Below are positions 61,801-64,000 of a DNA stretch of 64,000 nt, in pieces (the first letter of the stretch is position 1; each line of letters begins with the position of its first letter). The DNA is taken from the NCBI GenBank assembly GCA_963665395.2, contig OY762251.1, positions 1 to 64,000 of the forward strand, in the 5' to 3' direction. Both the position numbers and the translations under genes were made by a program. This DNA comes from Bin87 sp963665395 (GTDB lineage: Bacteria; Chloroflexota; Dehalococcoidia; Lucifugimonadales; UBA3495). Below the pieces are notes generated by a model, which was not told the origin of the DNA, did not search any database, and was given only the letters and a program-made list of their open reading frames with translations.

Positions 61801-63943
61801 CCGGCCACGCCACCCCTTCAGGTTCAAGCCATACCGAAGGAGGCGAGTAATTACCACCAAGCCATTGCGGAACCGTTTTGCAGGCAACCCTCAGCAGGTG
61901 TATGACCTGTGTCAATAACTGGGCGTCATGGGCAAGGAGTTGGTTTTTCTGCCGATAAATGAAACTCCTGGCCGAGTTGCCGCGCAGCATTGAGACGATG
62001 ACGTCATCGCGAAAATAGCGTGGAATCGCGCTATCGCCGTAGCACGACAAAACGAAGTCATCCGCTCTGTCGCTATCCAGTTCCAACGACTCTTTGAGCC
62101 ATTCACGAAAGCCGCGACGCATCGCCGGATGCTCGCCCACTGCCGTGGCTATGGGGCCAGCCTGCCATTGGTTTTTTGCGAACTCCAATTCAGTCCAACG
62201 TACGATAGCCCAGTCCTCAATGACGTCGTGGCTCGGCGCTGCGAAACCATTATCGTCCTTGACCAAAATCCCGTCTTGGTACAGGGCGTCTAGCGCATGA
62301 CGGTCTATGCCATCGGCGGGAACGAAGGGGCGCAGTTCGCGGGCACGCTTCTCAGCAAGGTAGATGAGAGCCTGCTCCCTCCGGTCCGGCATTCCGCCCT
62401 GGGTCACATCGTCCCGGCGCACCAGGGAGCACCAGCATCTCTTCCGCAAGGCGGCAACGTCTGAGGATATTTCGTGCTCCCCCGACCAATCTATCCGTGC
62501 TGCCATATCCAGGAGAAACGGGTTTCGGAGGAAGTCCTTGATGCGGGGGTTGGAAAGAGGTGTGGCGAGACCGGGAAGTGCCTCGGCGATCTCATCCATT
62601 TCTGAATCGTTCAAAGCCGGTACGAAGATTTTTTCCGGATGTAAGTTGCCCCGGCCGAAGAATGAATTTATGGCGGCAACCGCAGCATAGTCCCGGCAGG
62701 TCAGCAACAACCGTACATTCTCGCACTCTTCGGCTATCCGCACCAAGTCCGCCAACGCATCCCTGACCGTATGTTCCAGCAAGCGCTCGACGCTTTCTAC
62801 GTGAATCAACACGCGCTCCTGCGCTCCCAACAGCGTTTGCAACTGCAATCCCGTCATCCCCATCGGGAGGACATCGTCGATGCTACTCGCTGCGAACCGC
62901 TCACCGCGGAATGACAAGCATTCGTGGTCGGCCTGGTAGGCTATCGCCACGGATTTGGCCAATGCTGACTTGCCGCCGCCCGGCGGCCCGGTCAATACCA
63001 GTACCCGGCGCTCGGACAGAACTTCCGCCACCGTCTGCTGAATTTCATTGCGGGCGAGCGTTACGGCGCCGCCTATGGACGAATGGATCCCGTCCAGCAC
63101 CAACTGCGTATGGTCGCGGAAAGCCCTCAACTGCCCCCCGGGGTCAAGCGCCGTGTGCTTCAATAGCAGATCTTCCGGCAGGTCGTTCCGGGCAAAGGTT
63201 TGGCCATTCATCGCGCCGATGGCCGCAGTTTCAATCAGTTTTGACCAAGTGGCGTCAGCTACCTCCAAGCGGTTTTCCAGAGGGCACGCGGTAACCAGCA
63301 TCTGCTTTGCCACCCCCTCTTGCTGAGCGGTTGACGTGGTCAAATCCCAGCTCAGCAGATGGACGGATTTGAGGAACCGCCAGAAGTCTCCATCGTTCAG
63401 GGACTCCGGCTCCGTCGCCTCGATAATGGTCTTGATTATCGAATAGCAATTCCGCACCTTTTGGGAATACAGCCCTCGTTGCGTCAGCCGGTCGGCGAAA
63501 TCCGTCTCGTCCGACGAGCTTCTTGCGCATTCCAGTAGAAGTCCCAATCCGCCTTGCAGGGCTTGCGTAGCGTTTAGGGTGACGAGCACAAAGGCGTCGC
63601 AGTCTGGGTTGAACCGATTGGCGCTCTTGAAATCTTGCCAGAATCCCCGGAACGTTTCCTTGCAGTCCGTGGAACTGGCGGTGGCGTGGAAGGTCCGCTT
63701 GACCTGTATCGCCAGCTTGCGCTGCCCCCGGTGTGCCGATGAGCACGTTACGAGTAGGTCGTCCGTTTGCCATCCCAAACGTCGGGTCTGGAAAGCGACT
63801 TCTTCCACTAGGCAATCCCTGAAGACCACCGGGAAGCCGTGAGTAAGCAGCAGAGCCAGGAACATGGCTCCTGCCTGCTGTTCAAATGCGGTTCCCGCCC
63901 CGCCGGTGGACGACGAACTCGGCACGGTCTCTTGACGGTTCAT
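58829..63943 (-). CDS. Giant nuclease-ATPase (Avs/STAND-like antiphage sensor candidate)
   Basis: 1704 residues. The N-terminal about 180 residues fit a PD-(D/E)XK (Cap4/Mrr-like) nuclease: AGTAFEQQAGAMFLALLL (Glu21), RLGWQTDDLLVTCSS (Asp61/62) and KLAIQVKRTF (Gln80, Lys82). A P-loop ATPase follows: VLVLTGPPGGGKSALAKSVA (Walker A 319-326), ERVLIHVESVERLLEHTVRDALADLVRIAEECENVRLLLTCRDYAAVAAINSFFGRG (Walker B-like and sensor Arg), and a winged-helix-like segment (FAAPSHDVIEDWAIVRW). The last about 1000 residues are helical repeat-like. This architecture matches Avs-type STAND proteins, which bind a phage protein through the C-terminus and then degrade DNA. It has no partner gene. The start ATG has GAGG upstream. 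Assignment as an antiphage sensor is inferred. Confidence 0.72.
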   Translation of the reverse strand: MNRQETVPSSSSTGGAGTAFEQQAGAMFLALLLTHGFPVVFRDCLVEEVAFQTRRLGWQTDDLLVTCSSAHRGQRKLAIQVKRTFHATASSTDCKETFRGFWQDFKSANRFNPDCDAFVLVTLNATQALQGGLGLLLECARSSSDETDFADRLTQRGLYSQKVRNCYSIIKTIIEATEPESLNDGDFWRFLKSVHLLSWDLTTSTAQQEGVAKQMLVTACPLENRLEVADATWSKLIETAAIGAMNGQTFARNDLPEDLLLKHTALDPGGQLRAFRDHTQLVLDGIHSSIGGAVTLARNEIQQTVAEVLSERRVLVLTGPPGGGKSALAKSVAIAYQADHECLSFRGERFAASSIDDVLPMGMTGLQLQTLLGAQERVLIHVESVERLLEHTVRDALADLVRIAEECENVRLLLTCRDYAAVAAINSFFGRGNLHPEKIFVPALNDSEMDEIAEALPGLATPLSNPRIKDFLRNPFLLDMAARIDWSGEHEISSDVAALRKRCWCSLVRRDDVTQGGMPDRREQALIYLAEKRARELRPFVPADGIDRHALDALYQDGILVKDDNGFAAPSHDVIEDWAIVRWTELEFAKNQWQAGPIATAVGEHPAMRRGFREWLKESLELDSDRADDFVLSCYGDSAIPRYFRDDVIVSMLRGNSARSFIYRQKNQLLAHDAQLLTQVIHLLRVACKTVPQWLGGNYSPPSVWLEPEGVAWPAVMELAAEEFDALAPTHAGLLIGLMEDWAQGASLSTPAPDGAISVGRIAFSLLDQREGWRGNDQRKRILQVIAKVPRGDGPRFVDLVEKASARANQRGSVEKELAEILLGGIEGATACRDFPELMADLALSWWCLSAENPERTLPYWMPDNDHEFGLRHDTVTGLFPPSAMQGPFLWLLKQHPEIGVGLVLDLANHAADWYGERRSGSGALEPAFRITLTVPGYGKVEQWANERLWLAYRGTSVAPYVIQSALMALEFWLLDLCENGAPVESWLVKLLVESNNVMTTAVVASVCNAYPAASAMAALALLTSRKAFRLDLHRMVKERDAVMLNAMSKRFPAANRHHGERERADGLEHRKRHLETLASQLQLTGRAEEVRDIIDRHHEGIPEGDARTEDDQIFLLALHRMDIRKWELGEEISLPNSSPGEDEGNTEVAFRPRIKEMDPKLQHYLDESAQERELVGASLGLLGWGLAEWERRQHDNGGMTWPTALAQAKELQISQQLATDFADNGVGYIAAICIRDHWHEMTTDDQLWCLRTATKEIERECDSPDHLIKVSNHATQADRPAAFVLPMVLTLQPENAQVLAAVARSITHASDQVKVWSAEGIRRYMGSGNQDLLMRCAGAFAMSGRTLDEKVDTQDRGIGERIKRWLGHGFATSQPRQVADYGWHGQTIPATVVRDAFIKGGIDSEAEIASLDFDTWSARSVIVPLSIILSGTTNAALARELHEKMAQAVFESWEARTKDHEVEWHSDSNYAMMQRISEFVLTLPPDEALRCCQPFLEAVAKYPSEVDTFVLSLIARGGIANGGQSCFWYVWNAFADKAVNAPWASSIADGYSTGTSLVNYILFTLPWEEDIKDRLLLEGHWDDVNSFATRMPAASPVMLAYTRYLHGVGRRSLPDAFSVVAHILQEDAPAILLSDGNTVFYLESLLGRYVHGEPSRLKSVPRLRDAVLYILDQLVIVGSSAAYIMRDDFVTPAPAPVVHQPAS

Positions 63944-64000
63944 TCCGGCGTCCTCAACGGGATTTTACCAGTGGAAATCATTAGCCGGCCACCAGTCGCA

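Overview
The window is GC-rich DNA with short intergenic gaps in its first third. The likely source is an uncultured, probably marine or host-associated Chloroflexota lineage (Dehalococcoidia/SAR202-like). This is inferred from gene content: paired DUF1800/DUF1501 proteins, a luciferase-like flavin oxidoreductase, a GMC oxidoreductase, S9 and M19 peptidases, a Uma2 protein, and very dense 'CATTGCGAG...GGCAATCTCGT' repeats. No rRNA, complete tRNA or marker gene was seen, so the assignment is tentative.

Layout. 1-20.5 kb: mostly metabolic genes (DUF1501, DUF1800, a one-polypeptide restriction-modification enzyme, a SulP transporter, GMC oxidoreductase, Uma2, LLM oxidoreductase, PPOX-fold protein, MetE-like protein, M19 dipeptidase, S9 peptidase, a frameshifted iron alcohol dehydrogenase). 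Several families of miniature inverted-repeat elements lie among them. 20.5-23.5 kb: small toxin-antitoxin-like genes and a transposase relic split by nested elements. 23.5-39.2 kb: a minus-strand defence locus. In transcription order it holds a PLD-SNF2 helicase and an Eco57I-type adenine methylase (ATGA overlap), a cytosine-C5 methylase and a MORC-like GHKL ATPase (TGATG overlap), a possible small ORF, a Vsr-type endonuclease, a protein with both a MORC/Hsp90-like ATPase and a histidine kinase, its overlapping response regulator, and an unknown protein. 39.2-53.6 kb: an accessory region of small orphan genes, two excisionase-like HTH genes, an MT-A70 methylase, and many decayed genes (NERD-like, UvrD-like, TPR, MITE-interrupted). 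53.6-58.7 kb: an AT-rich patch, an IS21 ruin, and a tyrosine integrase with direct repeats beside its 3' end. 58.8-63.9 kb: a 1704-residue nuclease-STAND-like ATPase resembling Avs antiphage sensors.

How it fits together. The window looks like a defence island built up around mobile DNA. It has at least three unrelated-looking restriction or antiviral modules, several toxin-antitoxin-like pairs, an integrase, and IS relics. Twelve miniature elements in three TIR/TSD classes are present, most with exact 9-10 bp target duplications. At least five genes are interrupted by them. In two of these, removing the element plus one target copy restores a full reading frame exactly. The leading candidate for an undescribed system is the 23.5-39.2 kb locus, where a two-component signalling pair sits in line with a dual-methylase, helicase, GHKL and Vsr cassette.
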